Source: an uncultured Collinsella sp.
Lineage (GTDB): Bacteria; Actinomycetota; Coriobacteriia; Coriobacteriales; Coriobacteriaceae
Assembly: GCA_900545055.1 (NCBI GenBank)
Contig: UQXP01000064.1
Coordinates: 1-8,479 of the forward strand
Length of the DNA: 8,479 nt
Direction of reading: 5' to 3'
Made by a program: the position numbers and the translations under genes. The notes beneath the pieces were generated by a model that saw nothing but the letters and a program-made list of their open reading frames with translations, had not been told where the DNA came from and made no database searches. Of the stretch, positions 1 to 5,880 are shown one piece after another (the first letter of the stretch is position 1; the number at the start of each line of letters is the position of its first letter).

Positions 1-36
1 GAAGAAGCTCGAGGTTAGGTCGTATCAGCGGTGTTG

Positions 37-69
37 GTGGGACAAAATAGACTGAATTTTTTGTCCCAC
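37..69. repeat. Intergenic inverted repeat downstream of the RpiR-type regulator
   Basis: The arms GTGGGACAAAA (37-47) and TTTTGTCCCAC (59-69) are perfect 11-bp reverse complements around an 11-nt loop. It lies 8 bp past the stop codon of the minus-strand regulator, so it could help end that transcript or protect its 3' end. The A/T tracts lie inside the stem, however, and no T-run follows on either strand, so it is not a standard intrinsic terminator. It resembles the larger repeat at 3291-3363 in having a GGGAC block next to an A/T-rich stretch, which hints at a family of dispersed intergenic hairpins. That link is an inference. Confidence 0.6.
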
Positions 70-77
70 TACGCGTT

Positions 78-935
78 TTACTCCACAACCTTATCCGGCT
101 GGATGAGCTCCTCGTAGTAGCTGATATGCTCGCGAGCGTCTTCAATCTCGGGCAGCAGGAAGTTGTAGATGACTTCGATGATCATCGTGGCGCTGATCTT
201 AGAGAACGCAAAGTCGCCCGTTGTCAGCAGCGCTTCGTGGTTGACGGTGTTAAAAGTGTAGTCTGCCAGGCGCGCAAGCGGGGATTTACTGTCGCTGCTG
301 ATGACGACTACGGTTGCGCCGCAGTTGCGAGCCGCTTTTGCCATGCGATTCAGTCGGCGCGATTTGCCAGAGTTTGAGATTAGCACGATGACGTCACCCG
401 GGCGCAACGTGAGCGCAAAGCCGATTGATGTCTCGCTAATGGTGCTCGCCATGCAGCGCAGGCCCAGCTGCGAAAACTTAAACGTCGCATCGAGCGCGAC
501 CGCGTTCGTATTGCCCACAGCCGCAAACTCAATAACCCCTGCATGCTTAAGGGCATGCACAACAGCCGCCAGCGTATCGTGGTCGATTCCGTCGATGGTC
601 GCATTAAGCTCGCTCACCTTGGCAGCCAGGATGTTCTTGAGGCTCTGCTCCATATTGTCGAGCGAGACCTCGTCGGTCAGGCCCTCGTTGCGCTGGCTTT
701 CCAAATCCCTCGCCAACGAAAACTGAAAGCTGCGGAAGCTGCCAAACCCAAGCTTGCGGCAGAAGCGCGAAACGGTCGCCTCGGACGTGGCAGCGGCGCG
801 TGAGAGCTGAGCCGCCGTGAGGCGTGGAGCCTCGGACTGGTGCTCCAATATATAGTCGACAATGCGCTGCTCGGACTCGCTGTATCCCTGATGGGTGCTA
901 ATGAGGGAAAGTGCGCTCTTGCTACTATCGGTCAT
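78..935 (-). CDS. MurR/RpiR family transcriptional regulator (HTH + SIS domain)
   Basis: A 285-aa DNA-binding regulator of the MurR/RpiR family. The N-terminal third carries the helix-turn-helix; its recognition part is around residues 50-72 (ATSEATVSRFCRKLGF). A SIS phosphosugar-binding domain spans about residues 125-255, with the typical LISNSGKS segment at 185-192. Members usually sense a phosphosugar and repress or activate nearby sugar genes. Here the gene is divergent from a fructose-type PTS permease, so a ligand such as fructose 1-phosphate is plausible but unproven. The start at 935 is preferred over an in-frame ATG at 983: AGGAG lies 6 nt upstream of 935, the protein then starts in family style (MTDSSKSALS), and the 983 ATG abuts a TATACT box that looks like the gene's own -10. 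The target regulon cannot be read from the sequence. Confidence 0.9.
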   Translation of the reverse strand: MTDSSKSALSLISTHQGYSESEQRIVDYILEHQSEAPRLTAAQLSRAAATSEATVSRFCRKLGFGSFRSFQFSLARDLESQRNEGLTDEVSLDNMEQSLKNILAAKVSELNATIDGIDHDTLAAVVHALKHAGVIEFAAVGNTNAVALDATFKFSQLGLRCMASTISETSIGFALTLRPGDVIVLISNSGKSRRLNRMAKAARNCGATVVVISSDSKSPLARLADYTFNTVNHEALLTTGDFAFSKISATMIIEVIYNFLLPEIEDAREHISYYEELIQPDKVVE

Positions 936-941
936 GGATGG

Positions 942-946
942 CTCCT
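942..946 (-). promoter_or_regulatory. Shine-Dalgarno site deciding the regulator start
   Basis: On the minus strand this reads AGGAG and ends 6 nt before the ATG at 935. No comparable site precedes the in-frame ATG at 983, so the shorter 285-aa protein is the better call. Confidence 0.7.
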
Positions 947-983
947 GGTTGGCATGAAAATCTAATTTGATTCGCAATGCCAT

Positions 984-989
984 AGTATA
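984..989 (-). promoter_or_regulatory. Putative -10 box of the regulator gene
   Basis: The minus-strand reading is TATACT, five of six matches to TATAAT. It would give a leader of roughly 40 nt before the ATG at 935. No convincing -35 hexamer sits 16-18 nt upstream, so the promoter may be weak or factor-dependent. The call rests on the -10 match and its sensible position. Confidence 0.35.
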
Positions 990-1037
990 CGAGCATTTTC
1001 AATTACAAGATACACCTTGCCGTTTCAAGTGTTGATG

Positions 1038-1082
1038 GTAAACTTTCACCTACCGTTTACGGTTATGAAAGAACCTTTCACC
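1038..1082. promoter_or_regulatory. Candidate operator cluster between the regulator and the PTS permease
   Basis: Several symmetric sites crowd together here. GTAAAC (1038-1043) and GTTTAC (1055-1060) are inverted repeats 11 nt apart. TGAAAG (1066-1071) and CTTTCA (1075-1080) form a perfect 6-3-6 inverted repeat. CTTTCACC occurs twice in direct orientation (1043-1050 and 1075-1082), 32 bp or about three helical turns apart. This is what an operator region for a dimeric or tetrameric regulator would look like, and the divergent RpiR-type protein is the obvious candidate. Binding is inferred, not shown. Confidence 0.4.
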
Positions 1083-1145
1083 GGAGAATTGCACCTTGGC
1101 TCTTCTCACGCGGACGGTAGGTTGGTATCTTTCAGTTGTGGAAAA

Positions 1146-1186
1146 ACGCGCATCGAAGCGCGTGTAGGGGAGCGCCCGCGGGCGCT
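1146..1186 (+). promoter_or_regulatory. Two GC-rich hairpins in the permease 5' leader
   Basis: ACGCGC (1146-1151) pairs with GCGCGT (1158-1163) around a 6-nt loop. Eight bases further on, AGCGCCCGCGGGCGCT (1171-1186) is a perfect 16-bp palindrome, ending 10 nt before the Shine-Dalgarno site. Neither is followed by a T-run, so these are not terminators. They could be operator DNA, or leader RNA structures that affect translation or mRNA stability. Confidence 0.45.
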
Positions 1187-1196
1187 GTACTCAAGA

Positions 1197-1202
1197 AGGA
1201 GG
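1197..1202 (+). promoter_or_regulatory. Shine-Dalgarno site deciding the permease start
   Basis: AGGAGG ends 5 nt before the ATG at 1208. It fixes that start over an in-frame ATG at 1136, which would add 24 residues without homologous character and would translate through the leader hairpins. Confidence 0.8.
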
Positions 1203-1207
1203 GACAC

Positions 1208-3211
1208 ATGGCTAAGTTTGACATCATCGCCGCGACCGGTTGCCCGACCGGCATTGCGCACACCTTCATGGCGAAGGAGGCGCTGGAGAAGGCAGCTGCC
1301 GAGCGCGGTCTGACCATTAAGGTCGAGACTCATGGCCAGGTCGGTGTCGAGAACGAGCTCACCAAGAGTGAGATCGCTGGTGCCAAGGCCGTCGTCGTCG
1401 CAGCAGATAAGGATGTCCAGGCTGAGCGTTTCGCCGGTAAGCCCATGGTTTCCGTTGGTGTTTCCAAGGCCCTGTCCGTTGAGGCCGCCGGTAAGCTGAT
1501 TGACCGCGCGCTCGCCGCCAAGGGCGACAGCACGGTTGCAGCCGCTGCCGATGTCGAGGACGAGGTCGAGGAGAAGGAGTCCATCGGCCACATCATCTAC
1601 AAGCACCTCATGAACGGCGTCAGCCACATGCTGGTCTTCGTCGTTGCCGGTGGTGTTCTGACCGCCGTTTCGTTCCTGTGGGGCATTACGTCCTTCGATT
1701 CGACGGCGTCTGACTACAACAGCTTTGCTGCGATGCTCAAGATCATCGGCGGCATCGCCATGAACCTCATGGTTCCGGTGCTTTCCGCCTACATCGCCGA
1801 GTCCATCGGCAAGCGCCCAGCGCTCGTCCCCGGCTTTGTTGCCGGTATGATCGCCATCCAGGGCCTGCCTGTTAACGCCGAGACCGGCATGATCGACGCC
1901 GGTGGCGCCGGCGTGGGCTTCGGCTTCCTGGGCGGCATCGTCGGTGGCTTCCTCGCCGGTTATGTCATCCTGCTGCTCGAGAAGGTCTTTGCCGGTCTGC
2001 CCAAGAACCTGGACGGCCTCAAGGCTATCTTCCTGTACCCGCTGTTCTCGACGGCTATTGTCGGCCTGGTCATGCTCGGCATTTCCGGTCCCATGGCTGC
2101 CATCAACACCGCCATGATGGACTTCCTCAAGGGCCTGTCCGCCTCTGGCGCCGTTGTCCTGGGTCTTGCCATCGGCTGCATGTGCGCCTTTGACATGGGC
2201 GGCCCGGTCAACAAGGCTGCTTACGTCACCGGTACCGCTATGCTCACTGAGGCTTTGGCCGCCGGTGTTGGCACCGATACCTACAACTTCGGCACCAACT
2301 TCATGGCTGCCGTCTCCGCCGCCTGCATCGTTCCGCCGCTGATCACCACCTTTGCCGTCGTTGTCGGCAAGAAGTACTTCAGCCAGGAGGACCACGACGC
2401 CGGTGTCGTCAACCTCATCCTTGGTTGCACCCACATCACGGAGGGCGCCATTCCGTTTATGACCAAGAACATCTGGCCTGTCATGCCCATCATGATGCTC
2501 GGTTCCTCTATCGCTTCGATCCTGACCATTATGTTCAACGTTCACGATCCGGCGCCTCACGGTGGCTTCCTGGTCCTGCCCGTTGTCGAGAACGGTCCGC
2601 TGTGGGTCCTTGCGATCCTCATCGGCGCTGTGGTCGGTGGCATCCTGTTCGTGGCCTTCAAGAAGTACGACTTCGAGAAGAACCAGAAGGCCGCTCCTGC
2701 AGCCAAGCCCGTTGAGGCCCCCAAGGCCGCTGCCGTCGAGGCCCCCAAGGCCGAGGCTGCCGACTTCGTGAAGGTCGAGAATGTCTTTGTCGCCGAGGAT
2801 TTCGCTTCTCGTGACGAGGCTCTGAGCTTCGTTTCCAACCAGGCCGTCAAGGCCGGTATCGCAAGCGACGCCGACGCCGTGATGAACGCCTTCCTGGCTC
2901 GCGAGGCCGAGGGTACCACGGGCATGATGGAGGGCTTCGCCATCCCGCATGCCAAGTCCGACGCCATTACCGAGGCTGCCGTCATCGTCGTCAAGGACGA
3001 GTCCGGCGTGACCGGTTGGGACACCATGGACGGCGCTCCCGTCAACGTGGCTATCGCCCTGCTCATCCCCGGTGCCCAGGCCGGCACTACGCACCTCAAG
3101 ATCCTGTCCAAGGTCGCCGAGGCGCTCATGGACGAGGACTTCCGTGCCACTGTCAAGGGTTCCACCGACGCCGCCGAGATCGCCAAGACGATCAACGCCC
3201 GCCTGGTCTAA
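1208..3211 (+). CDS. fruA: PTS fructose transporter, fused IIB-IIC-IIA
   Basis: A 667-aa membrane permease of the fructose-specific phosphotransferase system that couples uptake to phosphorylation, normally giving fructose 1-phosphate. The IIB domain is about residues 1-100, with the phosphocysteine loop AATGCPTGIAHT at Cys12. IIC is about 120-490, with around eight or more hydrophobic segments and the GCTHITEGAIPF signature around Glu412. An Ala/Pro/Lys-rich linker covers about 495-520. The IIA domain follows to the C-terminus, with the phospho-accepting histidine in GFAIPHAKSD at His581. The order B-C-A differs from the A-B-C order of many Firmicutes FruA proteins. It is divergent from an RpiR-type regulator and followed by a terminator, so it is probably monocistronic. 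Fructose is the best substrate guess; a mannose-type or other hexose cannot be excluded. Confidence 0.93.
   Translation: MAKFDIIAATGCPTGIAHTFMAKEALEKAAAERGLTIKVETHGQVGVENELTKSEIAGAKAVVVAADKDVQAERFAGKPMVSVGVSKALSVEAAGKLIDRALAAKGDSTVAAAADVEDEVEEKESIGHIIYKHLMNGVSHMLVFVVAGGVLTAVSFLWGITSFDSTASDYNSFAAMLKIIGGIAMNLMVPVLSAYIAESIGKRPALVPGFVAGMIAIQGLPVNAETGMIDAGGAGVGFGFLGGIVGGFLAGYVILLLEKVFAGLPKNLDGLKAIFLYPLFSTAIVGLVMLGISGPMAAINTAMMDFLKGLSASGAVVLGLAIGCMCAFDMGGPVNKAAYVTGTAMLTEALAAGVGTDTYNFGTNFMAAVSAACIVPPLITTFAVVVGKKYFSQEDHDAGVVNLILGCTHITEGAIPFMTKNIWPVMPIMMLGSSIASILTIMFNVHDPAPHGGFLVLPVVENGPLWVLAILIGAVVGGILFVAFKKYDFEKNQKAAPAAKPVEAPKAAAVEAPKAEAADFVKVENVFVAEDFASRDEALSFVSNQAVKAGIASDADAVMNAFLAREAEGTTGMMEGFAIPHAKSDAITEAAVIVVKDESGVTGWDTMDGAPVNVAIALLIPGAQAGTTHLKILSKVAEALMDEDFRATVKGSTDAAEIAKTINARLV
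2714..2753 (+). repeat. Short direct repeat in the IIC-IIA linker
   Basis: The 16-mer GAGGCCCCCAAGGCCG occurs at 2714-2729 and again at 2738-2753, exactly 24 bp apart, encoding two VEAPKA/VEAPKAE-like units. It forms part of the flexible linker between the membrane domain and IIA. Repeats of this kind can change copy number and thus linker length. Confidence 0.75.
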
Positions 3212-3246
3212 TTCCACGGTAAGCGAATAACATCGCCCCTGTATAT

Positions 3247-3282
3247 AAGGCGGAGTCCCTCTCCAAGGCTTCCGCCTTTTTC
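3247..3282 (+). terminator. Rho-independent terminator of the PTS permease gene
   Basis: AAGGCGGA (3247-3254) pairs with TCCGCCTT (3271-3278), and the T-run 3277-3281 follows. It lies 36 nt past the permease stop and should separate this unit from ptsH. Confidence 0.85.
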
Positions 3283-3290
3283 ATCCCCAA

Positions 3291-3363
3291 ATAAGTTGCG
3301 GTGAAATAGGGACTATTTAAACGTTTCAACCGCAAAATCAGTCCCTATTTCACCGCAACTTAT
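3291..3363. repeat. Perfect 24-bp inverted repeat (intergenic hairpin element)
   Basis: The sequences at 3291-3314 (ATAAGTTGCGGTGAAATAGG plus GACT) and 3340-3363 are perfect reverse complements over 24 bp, separated by 25 nt. The loop holds TTTCAACCGCAA (3324-3335), nearly identical to TTTCACCGCAA in the right arm (3348-3358), so the left arm has two possible partners. It starts 8 nt after the permease terminator and has no coding capacity. It may be a dispersed palindromic repeat, the remnant of a small mobile element, or a structured RNA 3' end. Confidence 0.8.
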
Positions 3364-3467
3364 AAAAGGGTATAGAGGGAGCTGCCCATCGAGTTTTTGT
3401 CGCGAATAGATCATCAGCCAGAATTCCTATCAGCCGACATTACTCTGGACCGACCGAGTTTCCGCAG

Positions 3468-3594
3468 CTCGCCCGCCGGGCGGGGCGATTAAGTTTGTCG
3501 CGAGTTCCGCACGCAAAGGAAAGCACTTAATGTGCTTTCCGTCTTGCGCAGGACTGTAGAGCAGCAAACTTAACCGCCCCGCCCGGCGGGCGAG
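3468..3594. mobile_element. MITE-like element with 30-bp terminal inverted repeats and 5-bp flanking repeat
   Basis: The left end (3468-3497) and right end (3565-3594) are reverse complements at 29 of 30 positions. Both ends start with CTCGCCCGCCGGGCGGGGCG read inward; the only mismatch is A3488 opposite C3574, which would be a G-U pair in a minus-strand transcript. The element is bounded exactly by CGCAG on both sides (3463-3467 and 3595-3599), as expected of a 5-bp target-site duplication. Its 67-bp middle can fold too: CGCAA (3512-3516) with TTGCG (3544-3548), and GGAAAGCAC (3518-3526) with GTGCTTTCC (3532-3540) around a TTAAT loop. No transposase is present, so any movement would need one elsewhere. 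It could instead be a structured non-coding RNA or a cruciform regulatory site. The inverted repeat is certain; the mobile-element reading is inference. Confidence 0.55.
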
Positions 3595-3662
3595 CGCAGG
3601 GATACGACATCTGTCCAACAATTCGTGTGAAACACAATGAAAAACCGTTTGATGTGAGTTAA

Positions 3663-3668
3663 TATAAA
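3663..3668 (+). promoter_or_regulatory. Putative -10 box of ptsH
   Basis: TATAAA, five of six matches to consensus, lies 64 nt upstream of the ptsH ATG in an A/T-rich patch. No good -35 is seen at the usual distance; TTGATG at 3649-3654 is too close. Upstream, TGTG-AAA-CACA (3626-3636) is a short inverted repeat that might bind a regulator. Confidence 0.3.
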
Positions 3669-3732
3669 CAACGTCGTGAATCTGACTCCTGCCACATGCA
3701 TGACAGGGGTTAAACACAAAAAGGAGTCAATT

Positions 3733-3996
3733 ATGGTTTCTGAGAAGGCTACCCTCGTTAATCCTCAGGGTCTGCACATGCGTCCGGCTGGTCTGTTCGC
3801 CTCCACCATGGGCAAGTACGCCTGTGACGTGACGGTCGTCACCCCCGAGAAGGAGGTCAACGGCAAGTCCCCGATGGCACTTATGGCTGCTGGTATCCCC
3901 TGCGGTACCGAGGTCGAGGTCAAGTGCGACGGCGCTGACGAGGCCGAGGCTCTGGCTGCTGCCATCGAGCTCATCAAGAGCGGTCTTGGCGAGTAG
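3733..3996 (+). CDS. ptsH: Phosphocarrier protein HPr
   Basis: An 87-aa cytoplasmic phosphocarrier, the usual HPr length, which carries phosphate from Enzyme I to the sugar-specific IIA domains. The active-site signature NPQGLHMRPAG places the phosphohistidine at His15. The second HPr signature region reads NGKSPMALMAAG and keeps a serine at position 46, the regulatory site phosphorylated by HPr kinase in low-GC Gram-positives; no kinase gene is in the window. AAGGAG at 3721-3726 sits 6 nt before the ATG at 3733, which rules out the in-frame upstream ATG at 3676. A terminator lies between this gene and ptsI, so HPr may be made in excess over Enzyme I. Confidence 0.97.
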   Translation: MVSEKATLVNPQGLHMRPAGLFASTMGKYACDVTVVTPEKEVNGKSPMALMAAGIPCGTEVEVKCDGADEAEALAAAIELIKSGLGE

Positions 3997-4041
3997 AACT
4001 CAAACGGGTCGCATGTTGAACAACTAAGTTCATATTTGGGG

Positions 4042-4078
4042 GCGCAGTGACCTGTTGTAAGGTAGCTGCGCTCTTTTG
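4042..4078 (+). terminator. Terminator or attenuator between ptsH and ptsI
   Basis: GCGCAG (4042-4047) pairs with CTGCGC (4066-4071). Inside, ACCT (4050-4053) pairs with AGGT (4060-4063), and TCTTTT follows. The internal 2x2 loop makes the stem imperfect, so partial read-through into ptsI is possible. Confidence 0.7.
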
Positions 4079-4112
4079 TCATGGATATGGCAAAACGCTT
4101 TATCACATGACA
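4076..4112 (+). promoter_or_regulatory. Possible ptsI promoter with an inverted repeat
   Basis: TTGTCA (4076-4081) matches the -35 consensus at five of six positions. Only a poor -10 (TTTATC at 4099-4104) lies 17 nt downstream. TGTCATG (4077-4083) and CATGACA (4106-4112) are perfect inverted repeats around this segment, as an operator would be. CATGACA also occurs in the ptsH leader at 3699-3705. Function is inferred and weak. Confidence 0.3.
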
Positions 4113-4113
4113 C

Positions 4114-4122
4114 GGAGAGAGG
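4114..4122 (+). promoter_or_regulatory. Shine-Dalgarno stretch of ptsI with ambiguous start
   Basis: GGAGAGAGG offers GGAG 6 nt before the ATG at 4124 and AGAGG 7 nt before the ATG at 4130. Both starts are in frame and only two residues apart, so the true one cannot be decided from sequence alone. Confidence 0.6.
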
Positions 4123-4123
4123 A

Positions 4124-5833
4124 ATGGGAATGTATCAGGGAGTCAACGCTTCCGAGGGCATCGGTATCGGCACCGTCATGGTCGCCGTCGATCCCGACTT
4201 GACGTTTGAGCCGCACGAGGTTGCCGATTCGGCAGCAGAGAAGGAGCGCTATCAGTCCGCTCTTTCGGTCTTCTGCGAGAAGACCCAGGCTCAGGCCGAC
4301 CACATGAAGGAGACGGTGGGCGAGGCCGAGGCCGAGATCATGAGCGGACACATTGTCCTGGCTCAGGACCCGGGCATGACCGACGCCATCAACGCCGCCA
4401 TTGACGGCGGCACCTGCGCCGAGCAGGCGCTCATGGACACCTCGACCATGTTCGAGAACATGTTCCTGTCCATGGACGACGAGATGTTCCGTCTGCGCGC
4501 GGCCGACATCGCCGACATCCGCACCGGTATTCTGGCCGAGCTGCTGGGCAAGGAGGTCGTCGACCTCTCCGTCCTGCCCGAGAACACCGTCGTTGTCGTG
4601 CATGACCTCACGCCGTCCATGACCGCCACGATCGATAAGGCCCATGTTGCCGGTATCGTCACCGAGACCGGTGGCCGCACGTCGCACTCCGCGATCATCG
4701 CGCGCGCCCTCGAGATCCCGGCTGTCCTTTCGGTTTCCAACAGCTGCACCGCGTTGCGCAACGGTATGACCGTTGTCGTCGACGGTGGCAAGGGTATCGT
4801 CGAGGCCGATCCCGACGAGGAGACGCTCGCTGCCTACACCGCCAAGGCCGAGGCCTTCGCTGCCGAGAAGGCAGCCCTCGAGGCCTTCCGTGGTAAGCCG
4901 TCCGTGACTGCCGATGGCATCAAGAAGATCATCGCTTGCAACATCGGTAACCCCGATGACGTGCCCAACGCGCTCGATCACGACGCCGAGGCTATCGGTC
5001 TGTTCCGCTCCGAGTTCCTGTTCATGGACTCTGCTGAGCTTCCTTCCGAGGAGGAGCAGTTCAACGCCTACCGTAAGGTCGCCAGCGCGCTCAAGGGTGC
5101 TCCGGTCATCATCCGCACGCTCGATGTGGGTGGCGACAAGGAGATTCCGTATCTGCACATGGTCAAGGAAGACAACCCCTTCATGGGCTTCCGCGCCGTG
5201 CGTTACTGCCTGGCCAATCCCGACCAGTACAAGGTCCAGCTCCGCGCTCTGCTGCGCGCCAGCGCCTTCGGTGACGTCAAGATCATGATCCCGCTCGTCA
5301 CCTGCGTCGAGGAGGTCTTGGCTGTCAAGGAGCTCGTCGAGCAGTGCAAGGCCGAGCTGACCGAAGAGGGTCGAAAGTTCAACGAGAACATCGAGGTCGG
5401 CATTATGGTCGAGACGCCCGCCGCTTCGCTGCTCGCAGACCGTCTTGCCGAGGTCGCCGACTTCTTCTCCATCGGCACCAACGACCTGATCGGCTACACC
5501 ATGTGCGCCGACCGTGGCAACGACACCATCTCCAACCTGTACCAGGTGTACTATCCCGCCGTGCTCCGCTCGCTCAAGAACATCATCGAGAGCGGCGTGA
5601 AGGCCGGCATCATGGTCGGTATGTGCGGCGAGGCCGCTGCCGATCCGCTGCTCGAGCCGCTGCTGATCAGCTGGGGCCTGGAGGAGTTCTCGATGAGCGC
5701 TCCGTCGATCCTGCGCGCCCGCAAGACCATCAGCCAGTGGACCAAGGCCGAGTGTGACGAGCTCGCCGAGAAGGCGCTCGCCTGCAACACCGCCGCCGAG
5801 GTCAAGGCACTGCTCGAGTCCGCAGCTCGCTAA
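4124..5833 (+). CDS. ptsI: PTS Enzyme I (phosphoenolpyruvate-protein phosphotransferase)
   Basis: A 569-aa cytoplasmic enzyme of normal family length, or 567 aa if it starts at 4130. It autophosphorylates from PEP and passes phosphate to HPr. The N-terminal HPr-binding domain covers about residues 1-140. The swivelling phosphohistidine domain has GGRTSHSAIIAR with His188 (E. coli His189). The C-terminal PEP-binding barrel runs from about 250 to 545, with SIGTNDL...ADRGND around residues 450-465 and the catalytic cysteine in VGMCGEAA at Cys501. One oddity is Gly457 in the NDLIGYT segment, where the family usually has glutamine (NDLTQYT or NDLIQYT). It lies 127 bp after ptsH, past a terminator, and 74 bp before a kinase gene with no terminator between, so it probably shares a transcript with that kinase. 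Confidence 0.97.
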   Translation: MGMYQGVNASEGIGIGTVMVAVDPDLTFEPHEVADSAAEKERYQSALSVFCEKTQAQADHMKETVGEAEAEIMSGHIVLAQDPGMTDAINAAIDGGTCAEQALMDTSTMFENMFLSMDDEMFRLRAADIADIRTGILAELLGKEVVDLSVLPENTVVVVHDLTPSMTATIDKAHVAGIVTETGGRTSHSAIIARALEIPAVLSVSNSCTALRNGMTVVVDGGKGIVEADPDEETLAAYTAKAEAFAAEKAALEAFRGKPSVTADGIKKIIACNIGNPDDVPNALDHDAEAIGLFRSEFLFMDSAELPSEEEQFNAYRKVASALKGAPVIIRTLDVGGDKEIPYLHMVKEDNPFMGFRAVRYCLANPDQYKVQLRALLRASAFGDVKIMIPLVTCVEEVLAVKELVEQCKAELTEEGRKFNENIEVGIMVETPAASLLADRLAEVADFFSIGTNDLIGYTMCADRGNDTISNLYQVYYPAVLRSLKNIIESGVKAGIMVGMCGEAAADPLLEPLLISWGLEEFSMSAPSILRARKTISQWTKAECDELAEKALACNTAAEVKALLESAAR

Positions 5834-5850
5834 TTTGGTATCAGAGGTAA

Positions 5851-5880
5851 CCGCGTGGTTGGAATGGGCCGGCCACGCGG
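5851..5880 (+). other. GC-rich hairpin between ptsI and the first kinase gene
   Basis: CCGCGTGG (5851-5858) and CCACGCGG (5873-5880) are perfect 8-bp reverse complements around a 14-nt loop. CCCTCACATA follows rather than a T-run, so it is unlikely to end transcription. A role as mRNA processing or stability element within a ptsI-kinase transcript fits better. Confidence 0.55.

Larger units (their letters stand above)
3212..3732. other. 521-bp gene-free region between the permease and ptsH
   Basis: This stretch holds the permease terminator, the 24-bp inverted repeat (3291-3363), a featureless spacer (about 3364-3462), the 127-bp MITE-like element with its flanking 5-bp repeats (3463-3599), and the presumed ptsH promoter and leader (about 3600-3732). 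I see no supported gene. One minus-strand open frame at 3430-3717 runs straight through the inverted repeat and lacks a good start site or recognisable protein character. The 10-mer TTTGTCGCGA occurs in the spacer (3396-3405) and again inside the element (3494-3503). Confidence 0.75.

Noticed and set aside
936..983. Sixteen extra N-terminal residues for the RpiR-type regulator
   Set aside because: The upstream ATG abuts a TATACT -10-like box and lacks a Shine-Dalgarno site, while the internal ATG has AGGAG at 6 nt.
1106..3217. A 703-codon open frame on the minus strand opposite the permease gene
   Set aside because: Its translation is Gly/Asp/His-rich with no domain character, a typical shadow of the GC-rich codon bias. 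The plus strand encodes a clear PTS permease with all catalytic motifs.
3247..3363. Reading the 24-bp inverted repeat as part of the permease terminator
   Set aside because: A complete hairpin with its own T-run already ends at 3282. The large repeat starts later and has no T-run of its own.
3638..3654. A cre-like catabolite operator upstream of ptsH
   Set aside because: TGAAAAACCGTTTGATG looks similar to a cre site, but its spacing is off by one base from the consensus and the right half does not match.
3430..3717. A 95-codon minus-strand open frame in the permease-ptsH gap
   Set aside because: It runs through the 127-bp inverted-repeat element and into the ptsH leader, has no convincing ribosome-binding site, and resembles no protein I know.
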